The notes below the pieces were generated by a model that searched no databases, was not told the DNA's origin, and saw only the letters and a list, made by a program, of their open reading frames with translations. Made by a program: the position numbers and the translations under genes. Positions 1 through 8,019 of a stretch of 64,000 nucleotides of DNA are shown here, piece by piece. Within the stretch, counting starts at the first letter, position 1. Each line of letters begins with the position of its first letter. Origin of the DNA: UBA2988 sp965237965 (GTDB lineage: Bacteria; Gemmatimonadota; Gemmatimonadetes; Longimicrobiales; Gaopeijiaceae); the NCBI GenBank assembly GCA_965237965.1, contig CBDEGT010000001.1, forward strand, positions 186,001 through 250,000, read 5' to 3'.

Positions 1-2
1 AG

Positions 3-953
3 AAAGGGCACGGCGCACTGGCCGAGCGCGCGATCCAGCCGCTGCTGCCTCCGTACGAAGAGTTCCCTTATACCATCCGTGTGGTTTCCGACATCCTCGA
101 GTCGAACGGCTCCTCTTCGATGGCTTCGGTGTGCGGTGCTTCGTTGTCGCTCATGGATGCGGGCGTGCCTTTGCGCGCGGCCTGCGCGGGCGTCGCCATG
201 GGATTGATCAAGGAGGGGGATCGGGTCGCGGTGCTCACTGACATCCTCGGCCTCGAGGATGCGTTGGGTGACATGGACTTCAAGGTTGCCGGCACGCGCA
301 AGGGCGTGACCTCCATCCAGATGGATATCAAGATCGAGGGGCTCACGTTCGAGATCCTCGAAGAGGCGCTGCAACGCGCCAACCGAGGTCGCATGCACAT
401 CCTCGACGTAATGGATCAGACCATGGCGCAACCGCGTACCGAGTTGTCGCGATGGGCGCCCCGAATCACCACGATCCAGATCAACCCCGAGAAGATCGGC
501 GAGATCATCGGCCCCAAGGGAAAGACGATCCGAGGCATCCAAGACGAATCCGGTGCCAAGATCGAGATCGACGACGCCGGTCTGGTCAAGATCGCCGCGG
601 TGAGCATGGAGGCGAGCAATCGAGCCCGCGAGATGGTCGAGGCGATTGTTCAGGAGCCCGAGGTGGGCCGCATCTACGAGGGGCCGGTCAAGAACACTAC
701 CACCTTTGGCGCATTCATCGAGATCCAGCCGGGGACCGAGGGGCTCTGCCACATCTCCGAGCTGGCGGAGGGCCGGGTCGAGAAGACGGAAGACGTACTC
801 AGCAAAGGCGACATCACCAAGGTGAAGCTGCTCTCGATCGACGAGAAGGGACGACTGCGCCTGTCTCGCAAAGCCGCACTCGCCGAGCTGGCACAGACGG
901 GTGGCGAGTCGGGAGTGCCCGAGCCCGCAGGTGCCGCAACGAACTCCGACTAG
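3..953 (+). CDS. pnp: Polyribonucleotide nucleotidyltransferase, C-terminal part (5' end outside window)
   Basis: Phosphorolytic 3'-5' exoribonuclease and core of the RNA degradosome in the cytoplasm. The frame is open from base 3 and begins inside the second RNase PH domain (KGHGALAER, then FPYTIRVVSDILESNGSSS, a PNPase signature). A KH domain follows, with the GPKG loop in IGEIIGPKGKTIRGI, then an S1 domain (GRIYEGPVKNTTTFGAFIEI ... GLCHISEL). The protein ends with a short acidic/alanine tail and a TAG stop. About 316 residues are visible, consistent with a family length near 700. The next gene starts 31 bases downstream, so the two may be co-transcribed. Confidence 0.97.
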   Translation, partial: KGHGALAERAIQPLLPPYEEFPYTIRVVSDILESNGSSSMASVCGASLSLMDAGVPLRAACAGVAMGLIKEGDRVAVLTDILGLEDALGDMDFKVAGTRKGVTSIQMDIKIEGLTFEILEEALQRANRGRMHILDVMDQTMAQPRTELSRWAPRITTIQINPEKIGEIIGPKGKTIRGIQDESGAKIEIDDAGLVKIAAVSMEASNRAREMVEAIVQEPEVGRIYEGPVKNTTTFGAFIEIQPGTEGLCHISELAEGRVEKTEDVLSKGDITKVKLLSIDEKGRLRLSRKAALAELAQTGGESGVPEPAGAATNSD

Positions 954-984
954 ATGGACCCGGCTGACCCCGGTCGTATGTGAC

Positions 985-2280
985 ATGAGCCTGCGTTTGC
1001 GCTCGGGGGGATACGGACAGCCCGTGTTCGTATCCCCCCGAGGCGATTCGCCCCTACGCAGTGATGTGCTCGACAACGGCGTGCAGCTGTTGTCGGAGGA
1101 GATCCCAGGGGTCCGGTCTGCTTCGGTCGGTGTGTGGGTACGCCAGGGTGCCGCGCACGAGTCGACGCTCGAGATGGGCGCGAGCCACCTGCTTGAGCAC
1201 CTGGTCTTCAAGGGCACGGATCGTCGCACGGCTCGCGACCTGGCGCTCGCGCTCGAGGGATTGGGAGGTTCGCTGGACGCATACACCAGCCGTGAGAACA
1301 CCTCCTTCCAGGCCCGCGTGCTTGACGAGCACGTTTCCGAAGCACTTGACGTACTGGCCGACCTAACACTCGCCCCCCTACTGCGTTCTGAGGACCTGGA
1401 TCTCGAGCGTGAGGTCGTGCTCGAAGAGATCTCGACCGTGGAGGACACGCCGGACGATCTCGTGTTCGAGCTGCACGGAGAGCGGCTCTGGGCGGGACAC
1501 CCCTACGGCCACTCCATCCTCGGAACCCGCGAGACCGTGGCCGGGATGGCGGCTGCCACCCTTCGGCGGATCCACAGCGAGCGCTACGTCGGCCGGAACC
1601 TGGTGGTGGCGGCGGCCGGCAACGTGCAGCACGGCCCGTTTCTGGAGGCCGTGGGACGCCTGTTCGGCGGGGTCGCAGGGGGCGAGCGAAACTGCAGGGT
1701 CGCCGATCCCCCTCGGGCGGCGCGCGGGGACGAGCGCGTGCGCCGGGGGGGGGCTCAGAGCCATCTGGTCTTCGGGACCGATACGCCGCCTCACGCGCAT
1801 CCGAGCCGATACGCGCTGGTCCTGATTTCGTCAGCGCTGGGTGGAGGGATGAGCTCACGGCTGTTCCAGCGGATCCGCGAGGAGCTTGCGCTTGCCTATA
1901 CGGTTTTTTCGTTCCAGTCCTTCTACGCGCTCGCGGGCCTCACGGGTGTCTACGTCGGAACGCGACCGTCGTGGGAGGAGCGTGCGGTGGACGCGGTGCG
2001 GGAGGAGTTGGAACGGGTTTCCCGGGAGGGGCTTCCGGAGGAGGAGCTGGAGCAGACCAAGCGGCAGGTGAAGGGACAGATCATGCTGTCCCTCGAATCT
2101 ACCGGGGCCCGACTCTATCGTCTGGCTGGGTTCGCGCTCTACGAGGAACCGTACCTCGATCTGGACGAACTGCTTGCGCGGATCGACGCCGTGACCATGG
2201 ACGAGGTGGCCGCCGCGGCGGCCACCTATTACGACCCGGACCGGCAGTTGCTCCTCCGGCTCGGTCCCGAGTCGGAGTGA
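985..2280 (+). CDS. M16 family zinc peptidase (processing-peptidase-like)
   Basis: Predicted zinc metallopeptidase of the insulinase/mitochondrial-processing-peptidase family, 431 residues. The inverted zinc motif HLLEH is at residues 68-72, followed by VFKGT, and the distal glutamate ligand lies in VVLEEI near residue 148. The C-terminal inactive half carries the usual GGGMSSRLFQRIREELALAY block. The ATG at 985 (MSLRLRSGG) is preferred because it follows the pnp stop; a GTG at 1024 is also possible. Genes of this family commonly follow pnp in bacteria. The substrate is not predictable from sequence. Confidence 0.93.
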   Translation: MSLRLRSGGYGQPVFVSPRGDSPLRSDVLDNGVQLLSEEIPGVRSASVGVWVRQGAAHESTLEMGASHLLEHLVFKGTDRRTARDLALALEGLGGSLDAYTSRENTSFQARVLDEHVSEALDVLADLTLAPLLRSEDLDLEREVVLEEISTVEDTPDDLVFELHGERLWAGHPYGHSILGTRETVAGMAAATLRRIHSERYVGRNLVVAAAGNVQHGPFLEAVGRLFGGVAGGERNCRVADPPRAARGDERVRRGGAQSHLVFGTDTPPHAHPSRYALVLISSALGGGMSSRLFQRIREELALAYTVFSFQSFYALAGLTGVYVGTRPSWEERAVDAVREELERVSREGLPEEELEQTKRQVKGQIMLSLESTGARLYRLAGFALYEEPYLDLDELLARIDAVTMDEVAAAAATYYDPDRQLLLRLGPESE

Positions 2281-2292
2281 CCTGAGCAGACC

Positions 2293-2523
2293 ATGCGGAT
2301 CGGCGTTCCGAAGGAGGTCGAGCGCGAGGAATATCGGGTGGCGATCACTCCTGCAGGAGTGGAGGTTCTAACCGAGGCGGGCCACCAGGTCATGGTCGAA
2401 AGCGGCGCAGGGGTGGCGAGCGGGTTCCCGGACGACGAGCCCACCTACGCGGGAGTGGCCGAGGCGTTCGGGCTCGACTGCTCGCCCGTGGACCGGTTCC
2501 TGGGCGGGTCCGCGCTCGCGTGA
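2293..2523 (+). pseudogene. ald: Alanine dehydrogenase remnant with central in-frame deletion
   Basis: A 76-residue frame. Its first ~53 residues (MRIGVPKEVEREEYRVAITP, then GHQVMVESGAGVASGFPDDE) match the start of alanine dehydrogenase / PNT N-terminal domains. Its last ~25 residues (TYAGVAEAFGLDCSPVDRFL) resemble the extreme C-terminus of the same enzyme, where a TY..VAEAFGL helix precedes the stop. The family is normally about 360-370 residues, so roughly 290 central codons, including the NAD-binding fold and catalytic residues, are missing without loss of frame. It cannot be an active dehydrogenase. The stop overlaps the GTG start of dut. The cause could be a true deletion or an assembly collapse. 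Confidence 0.8.
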
Positions 2524-2984
2524 CTCGGCCTCTTGATCACGCGGAGACGGTGGTCCGCTTCCGGCGGCTCTCTACGAATCTCGACCTGCCGCTTCCGGCC
2601 CGCGCCACTCCGCATGCTGCGGGCTACGACGTGCGTACAGCAACGGACGTCGAAATCGCTCCCGGACAGATCGCGCTCGTGCCCACCGGACTCGTGATGG
2701 AGCTACCCGAGGGGATCGAGTGCCAAGTCCGGCCCCGCTCCGGGCTCGCGCTGAGACACTGGCTCACCTTGCCCAACAGCCCCGGCACCATCGATCCCGA
2801 CTACCGCGGTGAGCTCTGCATCATCGTTCAGAACCTGGGCTCCGTGGCGGTCCGGTTGGGGCGTGGGGAGCGCATCGCTCAGCTCGTGTTCGCCCGCTTC
2901 GAGGCGCCGCGCGTCGAGGAGGCCGCCGATGTGCGCGCCACCGCGCGCGGGAAGGGTGGGTTCGGCAGCACGGGACGCGGCTGA
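2520..2984 (+). CDS. dut: dUTP diphosphatase
   Basis: Hydrolyses dUTP to dUMP and pyrophosphate, keeping uracil out of DNA and feeding dTMP synthesis; homotrimeric and cytoplasmic. All five dUTPase motifs are visible in 154 residues: AGYDVRT, RPRSGLA, NSPGTIDPDYRGE with the catalytic Asp and Tyr, GERIAQLVF, and the flexible C-terminal RGKGGFGSTG. The GTG start overlaps the preceding stop by four bases (GTGA), implying translational coupling to the ald remnant. Confidence 0.96.
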   Translation: MTRPLDHAETVVRFRRLSTNLDLPLPARATPHAAGYDVRTATDVEIAPGQIALVPTGLVMELPEGIECQVRPRSGLALRHWLTLPNSPGTIDPDYRGELCIIVQNLGSVAVRLGRGERIAQLVFARFEAPRVEEAADVRATARGKGGFGSTGRG

Positions 2985-3060
2985 CCCGTCTGACAGCGCG
3001 GACAGGGTGTACCGGTCTTTCGGCTTGGCGTCCAGGCGGGAGCATCGCTTGCCGACCCCC

Positions 3061-3100
3061 GGGGCTGCGGACCCTGCCGTTCCGGCAGCCCGGGTAGGGT
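3061..3100 (+). terminator. GC-rich hairpin region downstream of dut (possible terminator)
   Basis: Two mutually exclusive foldings are visible: GGGCTGC (3062-3068) with GCAGCCC (3085-3091), and CTGCCG (3074-3079) with CGGCAG (3083-3088) around a TTC loop, the latter flanked by GGACCCT/AGGGTCC. No T-run follows, so this is only a weak terminator or RNA-structure candidate separating dut from mreB. Confidence 0.3.
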
Positions 3101-3143
3101 CCCACGCAGGGCCCGTCGCTCCAACCCATTGCGGGATCATTCC

Positions 3144-3171
3144 TTGCAGGTTCTGCGACATCCGTTTAGCT
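3144..3171 (+). promoter_or_regulatory. Possible sigma-70-type promoter of the mreBCD operon
   Basis: TTGCAG at 3144-3149 and TTAGCT at 3166-3171, separated by 16 bases, lie about 78 bases before the mreB start in a 264-base intergenic gap. The match to TTGACA/TATAAT is only partial; this is the best candidate seen, not a proven promoter. Confidence 0.3.
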
Positions 3172-3248
3172 TCGTGCGCTCCCCGGGGGCCGCCGGCCTC
3201 CGGGCCACGCTCACGCTCGGCCCGGAACGGTATTTGTCGTCAGGCTGG

Positions 3249-4271
3249 ATGGCCCGAGGACGGCTGATCCCCGTCAACGACATCGCCGTCGACCTCGGCA
3301 CGGCGAACACCCTCGTCTACGTGAAGGGTGAAGGGATCGTCCTCAACGAGCCTTCTGTGGTCGCGGTCGAGCGCGGCTCGCGACGCATCATGGGGATCGG
3401 TCTCGAGGCCAAGCGCATGCTTGGCCGCACGCCGGAGGGAATGGAAGCCGTCCGTCCGCTCAAGGATGGCGTGATCGCGGACGTGGACGTGACGGAGATG
3501 ATGCTCCGGCACTTCCTCAAGCAAGTCACGGCCAAACGCGTGTTCCGGATCAAGCCTAGAGTCGTGATCGGGGTGCCGTCCGGGATCACCGAACTCGAGC
3601 GTCGTGCGGTACGATCCTCCGCGATGGCCGCGGGGGCGAAGGCCGTTTACATGGTTGCCGAACCGATGGCTGCGGCGATCGGTGTCGGACTTCCTGTGGA
3701 AACGCCGACCGGCAACATGGTGATCGACATCGGGGGTGGAACCACCGAGATCGCCGTCATCGCGCTCTCGGGAATCGTGTCCAATACGTCGATCCGAGTA
3801 GGCGGTGACGAATTGGATACCTCGATCGTCACCTTCTTGCGCAAGAACTACAATCTCCTGATCGGCGAGCCCACCGCCGAGGCCATCAAGATCCAGATAG
3901 GCTCGGCGTTCGACGCGGGTGAGGAGCGGGAGATGGAGGTCAAGGGCCGTGACCTCGTCTCGGGGATTCCCAAGACCGTAACCGTGCACTCGCAGGAAAT
4001 ACGCGAGTGCATTCAGGAGCCGATCCAGGCGATCGTCGAAGCGGTACGTAGGGCGCTCGAGATCACGCCACCGGAGTTGTCCTCGGACATCGTAGATCGT
4101 GGGATCGTCATGACCGGAGGGGGTGCGCTGATCCGGGGGCTCGATCGGCTGCTCCAGCACGAGACCAACCTCCCGATCCACGTGGACGAGGAGCCTCTGA
4201 CCTGCGTGGTCAGGGGGGCCGGACGGATCCTGGACGATATGGTGAAGTACCGCAACGTCATGACGACATGA
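3249..4271 (+). CDS. mreB: Rod shape-determining protein MreB
   Basis: Bacterial actin homologue that forms membrane-bound filaments guiding the elongation peptidoglycan machinery. It has 340 residues, the normal length. The phosphate-1 loop DLGTANT starts at Asp15, phosphate-2 VIDIGGGTTEIAVI is near residue 159, and the adenosine loop MTGGGALIRGLD is near the C-terminus. The ATG at 3249 gives the expected start MARGRLIPVNDIAVDLG; the frame is open further upstream, but that part has no family similarity. First gene of the mreB-mreC-mreD-mrdA-rodA operon. Confidence 0.97.
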   Translation: MARGRLIPVNDIAVDLGTANTLVYVKGEGIVLNEPSVVAVERGSRRIMGIGLEAKRMLGRTPEGMEAVRPLKDGVIADVDVTEMMLRHFLKQVTAKRVFRIKPRVVIGVPSGITELERRAVRSSAMAAGAKAVYMVAEPMAAAIGVGLPVETPTGNMVIDIGGGTTEIAVIALSGIVSNTSIRVGGDELDTSIVTFLRKNYNLLIGEPTAEAIKIQIGSAFDAGEEREMEVKGRDLVSGIPKTVTVHSQEIRECIQEPIQAIVEAVRRALEITPPELSSDIVDRGIVMTGGGALIRGLDRLLQHETNLPIHVDEEPLTCVVRGAGRILDDMVKYRNVMTT

Positions 4272-4389
4272 GGCGCTCAAATCGGCCTGAGGCTTCGTCA
4301 GGCTCCGTGCGCCGACCTGTGACGTACCATCCAGGTACGCCCCGGTCGTCGTACTTGCCTCCCTCGCCTCACGCTGATTTGAGCGCCTC
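4270..4389. repeat. Long inverted repeat / structured element between mreB and mreC
   Basis: A perfect 14-base inverted repeat (GAGGCGCTCAAATC at 4270-4283, complement at 4376-4389) encloses the gap. Pairing continues inward with one mismatch and one wobble to about 4293/4366. Nested inside are CGACC (4313-4317) with GGTCG (4344-4348), and CGTACC (4323-4328) with GGTACG (4334-4339) around an ATCCA loop. The left arm includes the mreB stop codon. It could be a processing or attenuation structure within the operon mRNA, or a small palindromic mobile repeat; the sequence alone does not decide. Confidence 0.7.
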
Positions 4390-4426
4390 CAACGAGGGCG
4401 TGGCTGCCCCGACGAGCAGTTAAGCG

Positions 4427-5449
4427 ATGCCGGTTTACACGAACGAAACGGTCGACGCCGACGGTCGCCGCCATGCGGTGGCGACGGTTCTGTTCGTGGT
4501 CGGTGCTCTGGTGATGACGTATATCCCCAGCTCGGGACAACAGCAGGTCGCCGCCTTCCTGCGAAGTACGGTGCTCCGCCCGTTCGTTGCCACGCAGGAG
4601 GCGATCACCGACGCGCGCATGCGAGCCACCGAGGCCGACCTGCTCCGGCATCGCGTCGATTCGATGGTCGCGGCCATGGCGGCGCAGGGTCCGCTGGCGG
4701 AGGAGAACCGGAGGCTGCGCGCCCTCCTCGACCTGGGGGACAAGCTGGGCCCGACGTTCCGCTCGGCGACCCTGGTCCGGCCCGGTTTGACGGGCTCGGA
4801 GAGCACTTTCCTGGTCGACGCGGGCACGACGGCCGGAATCGGTCAGAACGCTCCCGTCATCAGCGCACTCGGTCTCGTCGGAGTGATTCGTGACGTGCGT
4901 GCGGACCACGCGATCGGCATGGACTGGACCCACCCCGACTTCCGAGCCGGTGCGATGACCGCCGACGGGACAACGTACGGCGTGGTCGAGAGCAGGCGCG
5001 GGCGGTTCCGCGAGGAGGATCGGCTGGTGCTGAACGGGACTGCCTTCCACACCCAGCTCGAGAACGGGACGGTAGTGGTCACCAGTGGACGGGGCGGCGT
5101 ATTTCCCAGGGGCGTGCCGATCGGGTTGGTCAACGGGCTGGCCGAGGCGGAGGGGGGCTGGCGGAAGAGCTACTGGTTGACGCCGCTAGTGGAGCCGGGC
5201 ACGGCGACCCACGTGCTGGTCGCGTTGGGTACGTCGGAGGGTGGACCGATAGACCTCACTCCCGTATTCCCAGCCGATTCCGTGCGCACCGAGCAGGAGC
5301 TCGTCCTTGTGGAACTGGCTCTTGGCGACAGCGTTCGCGTCCTTTCCGACAGCCTGGCTGCGATTCGCCTGCGACTCGGCGACAAGCGTCGCGAGGCGGC
5401 GCCCGCGAGGCCCGCGGAAGAGCAGCACAGCGGAATCGGCCGGCGGTGA
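4427..5449 (+). CDS. mreC: Rod shape-determining protein MreC
   Basis: Bitopic membrane protein whose periplasmic beta domains link MreB to PBP2 and RodA. It has 340 residues: a TM segment near residues 20-37 (ATVLFVVGALVMTYIP), a coiled coil (about 60-100), then paired beta-barrel domains with the family pattern SALGLVGVIRDV ... VVVTSGRGGVFPRGVPIGLV. The ATG at 4427 follows the structured gap. The frame ends 216 bases before mreD. A different frame from about 5400 encodes an Ala/Pro/Gly-rich tail that runs to 5669 and overlaps the mreD start, so the true C-terminus may be longer if one base is wrong here. Confidence 0.93.
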   Translation: MPVYTNETVDADGRRHAVATVLFVVGALVMTYIPSSGQQQVAAFLRSTVLRPFVATQEAITDARMRATEADLLRHRVDSMVAAMAAQGPLAEENRRLRALLDLGDKLGPTFRSATLVRPGLTGSESTFLVDAGTTAGIGQNAPVISALGLVGVIRDVRADHAIGMDWTHPDFRAGAMTADGTTYGVVESRRGRFREEDRLVLNGTAFHTQLENGTVVVTSGRGGVFPRGVPIGLVNGLAEAEGGWRKSYWLTPLVEPGTATHVLVALGTSEGGPIDLTPVFPADSVRTEQELVLVELALGDSVRVLSDSLAAIRLRLGDKRREAAPARPAEEQHSGIGRR

Positions 5450-5665
5450 TTCCGCCGCCCACCCCCCGGAAGTTGCAGGCGCTGCAGCGGAGTCGGTGCG
5501 CTCTCGCGCCGATCGGGGAGAGGGGCCGAATGGGCGGCCGGCCGACACCGGCGTGCCCACGCGCTCCGTGTCGGTCGATCCCGGAGGGACCCCTTCTGTG
5601 GCAGATACGATCGAACGTTCGCCCGACCCGGGCGGAACCGGTGACAAGGGGGGAGCGATCGAACG

Positions 5666-6148
5666 GTGAGAGGATCGTGGCGGGTGTGGGCCACCGTGCT
5701 CGCGCTGGCTTTCTTGCACTTCCTCCTACACCTGGGCATCGGCCTCGCCGAGGTTGCCCCGGATCTCCTCACGATCGCGCTCCTGCTGACGGCCCGTGAG
5801 GTGGGTATGGGGACCGCGGCGGGCATCGGATTCGTGTCAGGGCTGTTGTTGGACGCGTTGAGCCTGCTTGCGTTCGGTGCCAACACGATCGCCATGACCC
5901 TATTGGGAGCCGCGGGGGCCAGAACGCGCGATTGGTTCGTGGGCGACTCCTTCTTCTTCGTGGTGTCCTACCTCTTTCTCGGGAAGTGGGCCAAGGATCT
6001 CTTACATTGGGTCGCGGTAGGAGAGGGCGTCCGCGAGCCGTTCGTGCGGGCGATCGTGATCGGATCCACGCTGGATGCCGTCTACGCGGCCGCCGTGGGC
6101 GTCCTGGTCGTCACCATCACGGGAGTCTGGTGGGAATCGCTTCGATGA
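5666..6148 (+). CDS. mreD: Rod shape-determining protein MreD
   Basis: Polytopic inner-membrane partner of MreC in the elongasome. It has 160 residues with about five hydrophobic segments, including WATVLALAFLHFLLHLGIGL, the DLLTIALLLTA segment and a C-terminal AVYAAAVGVLVVTITG helix. The start is GTG at 5666. The stop overlaps the mrdA ATG by four bases (ATGA). Sequence conservation in this family is low, so the call rests on length, topology and position between mreC and mrdA. Confidence 0.88.
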   Translation: MRGSWRVWATVLALAFLHFLLHLGIGLAEVAPDLLTIALLLTAREVGMGTAAGIGFVSGLLLDALSLLAFGANTIAMTLLGAAGARTRDWFVGDSFFFVVSYLFLGKWAKDLLHWVAVGEGVREPFVRAIVIGSTLDAVYAAAVGVLVVTITGVWWESLR

Positions 6149-8016
6149 AGAGGGAACATCCGCTGGCACGTCGCCGCCGGGCCCTCGGTGCCCTTGTCGG
6201 GCTGGCCCTGATGTTCTCCGGGCTGACGACCGCCTTCTTCCGGGTCCAGGTCTTGGCCTCGAGCACATACAAGCTCCAAGCCGAGGAGAACCGGCTGCGC
6301 CGGTTGGACGTGCCCGCACCGCGCGGAACCATCCTCGACCGGGCCGGCCGCATCATCGCCGACAACGTACCCGGCTATGCGGTGACGATCCTGCCCGCCT
6401 CACGCGACTCGGTGATGGCTACGGTGACGCGGCTCCGGAAGCACGTTTCCCTGACCGACCTTCAGGTGTCCCGACTTGAGGCGACCCTGCGGCGCTACCC
6501 CCGTCAACCGCTCGTGGTCACGGCGGACGCAGGGTTGGACGCTGCCACCGCGCTGATGGAGCGGCGCACAGAGTTCCCGAACGTATACGTCGAGATGCGA
6601 CCTCAGCGTCGCTATGTGGACGGGCCGGCCGTCTCTCACGTCCTCGGCTACATCGGCGAGATCACGTCCGAGGAGTTGGAAGCCCCCGCCTTTCCGGTCG
6701 ACGACTATGAGCAAGGGATGATCGTCGGAAAGACAGGAATCGAGCGTGAGTACGAGAGCATCCTCCAGGGCGAAACGGGTGTGCGCTTTGTCGAAGTGGA
6801 CGCACGCGGACGTATCGTCGGCGACTTCGCAGGCTCCACCTCGCGGCCGAGCGTGCCTGGCCGTGAAGTCAGGCTCTCCGTGGACCTGGAGCTCCAGAGG
6901 TGGATCCATGAGATATTCCCGAAGGACAAGATGGGCGCGGTCGTCGCTATCGACCCGACCGACGGAAGTGTCCTCGCGCTGTACTCGGCACCCACCTTCG
7001 ACCCCAACGGGTTCGTCGGCGGGATCGATCCGGACATGTGGCAGCATCTCAACTCCGATCCGGCGAAGCCTCTCTACAACCGTGCCGTTCTTGGCCTGTA
7101 TGCGCCGGCCTCCACCTGGAAGCTTGCCACGGCAGCGATCGGCCTCGAGTTGGGACTCATCGACTCGAGTTCGGAGATGGCCCTCCCGTGCCGTGGGGGG
7201 ATGAGCTACGGGAACCGGTTCTGGCGTTGCTGGAGACCCGACGGGCACGGTGCGCTCGACCTCGCCGGCGCCATTCAGCACTCGTGTGACGTCTACTTCT
7301 ACCAACTGGGAATCAAGATCGGCTTGGAGCGTCTGCTTCGGGAAGCGACCGACGTCGGATTCAGTCGCAGATGCGGGATCGATCTACCAGAGGAGAAGGA
7401 GGGGGTCTTTCCGGCTGACGGAGGGTTCTGGGAGACCCGCTTCGGCTACACCCCCAGCGAGGGCGAGGTACTCTCGCTCGCGATCGGTCAGGGGCCCAAC
7501 TCTCAGACGCCGCTCAAGATGGCGCAGTTCTACACCGCCCTCGCGCGTGACGGATCGGCCCCAGCGCCCAGTTTGTTCGACGGCCGTGAGGACGTCCCCG
7601 AGGGCTGGTCTCTCGACGTGAGCGACGACGGATTGGCTGCGCTCCGCCAAGGGCTCCGTCAGGTGACTGGCGTGGGTGGCACGGCTCACATGGCATCGCT
7701 GCAGCACTGGGATCTGATTGGCAAGACCGGCACGGGGCAGAACCCGCTGTCGCTGCAGGGGCTCGCGGAGGACCACGCCTGGTTCGCGGCGATCGCCGGC
7801 CCGCCCGGTCACGATCCCGAGATCGTGGTGGTGGTGTTGGTCGAGTACGGTGGCGGCGGATCGGCGGTCGCAGCGCCGATCGCTGCCAAGGCCGCCGACT
7901 TCTATCTGCGTCAGAAGTACGGAATGCCGGTCGACACTATCCAGACCCTGCGCGAGCACTTGATGGTGGGGCGGTACTTCACTCCTCCGAGTGCGGCGCC
8001 TCCGGCGACGCCGTAG
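6145..8016 (+). CDS. mrdA: Penicillin-binding protein 2 (elongation transpeptidase)
   Basis: Class B PBP that crosslinks lateral-wall peptidoglycan with RodA. It has 623 residues: an N-terminal membrane anchor (ALVGLALMFSGLTTAFF), a dimerization domain with the family sequence RGTILDRAGRIIADN, and a C-terminal transpeptidase domain. Active-site motifs are STWK (nucleophile Ser323, Lys326), SCD at 380-382 (PBP2-type SxD) and KTG at 527-529. The ATG at 6145 overlaps the mreD stop. rodA starts three bases after its stop. Confidence 0.96.
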   Translation: MKREHPLARRRRALGALVGLALMFSGLTTAFFRVQVLASSTYKLQAEENRLRRLDVPAPRGTILDRAGRIIADNVPGYAVTILPASRDSVMATVTRLRKHVSLTDLQVSRLEATLRRYPRQPLVVTADAGLDAATALMERRTEFPNVYVEMRPQRRYVDGPAVSHVLGYIGEITSEELEAPAFPVDDYEQGMIVGKTGIEREYESILQGETGVRFVEVDARGRIVGDFAGSTSRPSVPGREVRLSVDLELQRWIHEIFPKDKMGAVVAIDPTDGSVLALYSAPTFDPNGFVGGIDPDMWQHLNSDPAKPLYNRAVLGLYAPASTWKLATAAIGLELGLIDSSSEMALPCRGGMSYGNRFWRCWRPDGHGALDLAGAIQHSCDVYFYQLGIKIGLERLLREATDVGFSRRCGIDLPEEKEGVFPADGGFWETRFGYTPSEGEVLSLAIGQGPNSQTPLKMAQFYTALARDGSAPAPSLFDGREDVPEGWSLDVSDDGLAALRQGLRQVTGVGGTAHMASLQHWDLIGKTGTGQNPLSLQGLAEDHAWFAAIAGPPGHDPEIVVVVLVEYGGGGSAVAAPIAAKAADFYLRQKYGMPVDTIQTLREHLMVGRYFTPPSAAPPATP

Positions 8017-8019
8017 CGG

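Noticed and set aside
3129..3248. Longer N-terminus for MreB from an upstream start
   Set aside because: The frame is open, but the 40 extra residues have no MreB similarity and a normal start with correct family length exists at 3249.
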